Of a stretch of 7,137 nt of DNA, positions 6,296 through 7,137 are shown piece by piece; within the stretch, counting starts at the first letter, position 1; every line of letters begins with the position of its first letter. The translations under genes and the position numbers were made by a program. The notes under the pieces are model-generated. The model did not search any database. It saw only the letters and a program-made list of their open reading frames with translations, and was not told where the DNA came from. This DNA is from Acidimicrobium sp. UBA3029 (GTDB lineage Bacteria; Actinomycetota; Acidimicrobiia; Acidimicrobiales; Ilumatobacteraceae), in contig DFDK01000025.1 in assembly GCA_002367695.1 (NCBI GenBank), forward strand, positions 1-7,137. The letters are read 5' to 3'.

Positions 6296-7120
6296 TTAGA
6301 TCGTTGTTGCTGTGAGATCATCACCGAGGACGATTTCGCCCGCGAAGTGCGCGGCGGCAAGTGCGCGCCACTCTTGTTCTTGGCCAGGCTGAATGCTTGG
6401 TACGTAGTGCGTGAGAATCAACTTCTTAACTCCTGCGCGCGTTGCTGTTTGAGCTGCCTGTTCGACCGTCGAGTGATAATCCAAAATATCGAGGAAGCGT
6501 TTGTTTTTGACAAGGCTGACGAGATCTGCGCGCAACACGGTTTGCACATATGCGTCGGCACCTTTGCAGATTGCGTCCAGTGCTGGGCAGGGAATGCCGT
6601 CTCCACCAAGCACGAGGGACTTGCCTTCGTGCTCGATGCGATACGAAACAGTTGGCTCAACTGGTGCGTGATTTGTCTCGCCAACCAAAACCTCTGCCTC
6701 TCCGAGTGTGAACCTCATGCCAGGTGTTACTTCGGTGACGATTATTTGTGGTTGCCACCAGAGAGTGTCTGGGTGATGTGCGAGTCGGTAGCTGATGTCG
6801 GGTGCAAGTGAAGCAAGGATGCCATTGACCACTTCTTGTGTGCGTGGTGGGCCGTAAATATGGAGTGGAGTCTCCGCTTGACTCATGATGTAATGCGTTG
6901 TAATGACATCGTTGAGATCGGTGAGGTGATCGCTGTGGAGATGAGTAATAAGCACGCCCGACAAGAAGATGGGTAACGAACCCGCACCGGTGAGTCGCAT
7001 TACAACAGCTCGACCCGCATCGACCAATATTTGAGTTGAACCGGCTTTAACCAACGTTGCTGGGCCTCCGCGCTTGGCGTCTGGCATTGGGCTTCCTGTG
7101 CCGAGCAAAATGACTTCCAT
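6296..7120 (-). CDS. metallo-beta-lactamase-fold hydrolase, RNase Z/arylsulfatase-like
   Basis: A 274-residue cytoplasmic protein (no signal peptide). It opens with MEVILLGTGSPMPD, the RNase Z-type first strand. The metal-binding set is complete: THLHSDH (H60, H62, D64, H65), H151 in TNHAP, D174 in LGGDG, and H238 in LTHYVP; H216 in DYHSTVEQAA matches the conserved HST motif. It is shorter than tRNase Z, I see no insertion for the flexible tRNA-binding arm, and the usual HEAT-like segment after D174 reads ADAYVQTVL, without His-Glu. A tRNA 3'-end role is therefore unlikely; esters, sulfate esters or lactones are possible substrates. The ATG at 7120 has GGAG five bases upstream. It is the first visible gene of a unit with the dehalogenase; the promoter lies beyond the window. 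Confidence 0.88.
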   Translation of the reverse strand: MEVILLGTGSPMPDAKRGGPATLVKAGSTQILVDAGRAVVMRLTGAGSLPIFLSGVLITHLHSDHLTDLNDVITTHYIMSQAETPLHIYGPPRTQEVVNGILASLAPDISYRLAHHPDTLWWQPQIIVTEVTPGMRFTLGEAEVLVGETNHAPVEPTVSYRIEHEGKSLVLGGDGIPCPALDAICKGADAYVQTVLRADLVSLVKNKRFLDILDYHSTVEQAAQTATRAGVKKLILTHYVPSIQPGQEQEWRALAAAHFAGEIVLGDDLTATTI

Positions 7121-7125
7121 GAAAT

Positions 7126-7129
7126 CTCC
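7126..7129 (-). promoter_or_regulatory. Shine-Dalgarno GGAG before the metallo-beta-lactamase-fold gene
   Basis: GGAG on the minus strand stands 5 bases before the ATG at 7120 and supports that start. A TAA at 7135-7137 lies just upstream and might be the stop of a preceding gene, which cannot be tested here. Confidence 0.65.
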
Positions 7130-7137
7130 AGTAGTTA

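Noticed and set aside
6277..6360. 28-residue N-terminal extension of the dehalogenase
   Set aside because: It would overlap the upstream gene, lacks family similarity, and AAAGGA supports the ATG at 6276.
6239..6811. 190-residue plus-strand frame over the metallo-beta-lactamase-fold gene
   Set aside because: Cys- and Trp-rich translation with no family resemblance; it lies opposite a well-supported gene with a complete metal site.

Overview
The window holds seven protein genes packed at high density, with no RNA gene, insertion sequence or CRISPR array that I can see. Base composition is moderate. The protein families point to an actinobacterium of moderate GC: an L-asparaginase II of the PF06089 type, a Nudix protein with an N-terminal CxCG...HWG segment, a subfamily I haloalkane dehalogenase and an HNH protein of a type common in actinobacteria. 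An Acidimicrobiia-like aquatic lineage is my best guess, but that is inference from style and not from a marker gene.

Layout, left to right. (1) Positions 1-273, plus strand: the C-terminal end of an asparaginase gene that enters from the left. (2) Positions 2651 down to 301, minus strand: a tight three-gene run of HNH nuclease-like protein, Nudix hydrolase and class III aminotransferase (gaps of 3 and 23 bases), convergent with the asparaginase. (3) Positions 2652-2788: a 137-base divergent control region containing a GlnR-like box and a possible RNA hairpin over the ribosome binding site of the next gene. (4) Positions 2789-4144, plus strand: an ammonium transporter (Amt) with all pore residues. 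(5) Positions 7120 down to 4129, minus strand: metallo-beta-lactamase-fold hydrolase, haloalkane dehalogenase and CapA-like lipoprotein. The first two look cotranscribed (19-base gap); the third follows after 42 bases that include a small GC-rich hairpin. The CapA-like gene is convergent with amt and overlaps its end by 16 bases.

Functionally, nitrogen recurs (asparaginase releases ammonia, the aminotransferase moves amino groups, Amt takes up ammonium), but only amt shows a candidate nitrogen-control site and the rest may be coincidence. The right-hand cluster combines two hydrolases that could act in breakdown of halogenated or ester-like compounds with a surface-anchored phosphoesterase-like protein.

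I do not see a clearly new multi-gene system. The non-coding signals most worth a second look are a perfect 17-base inverted repeat inside the 3' end of the CapA-like gene just past the amt stop, and the amt leader, where a 7-base arm can pair with the Shine-Dalgarno sequence.
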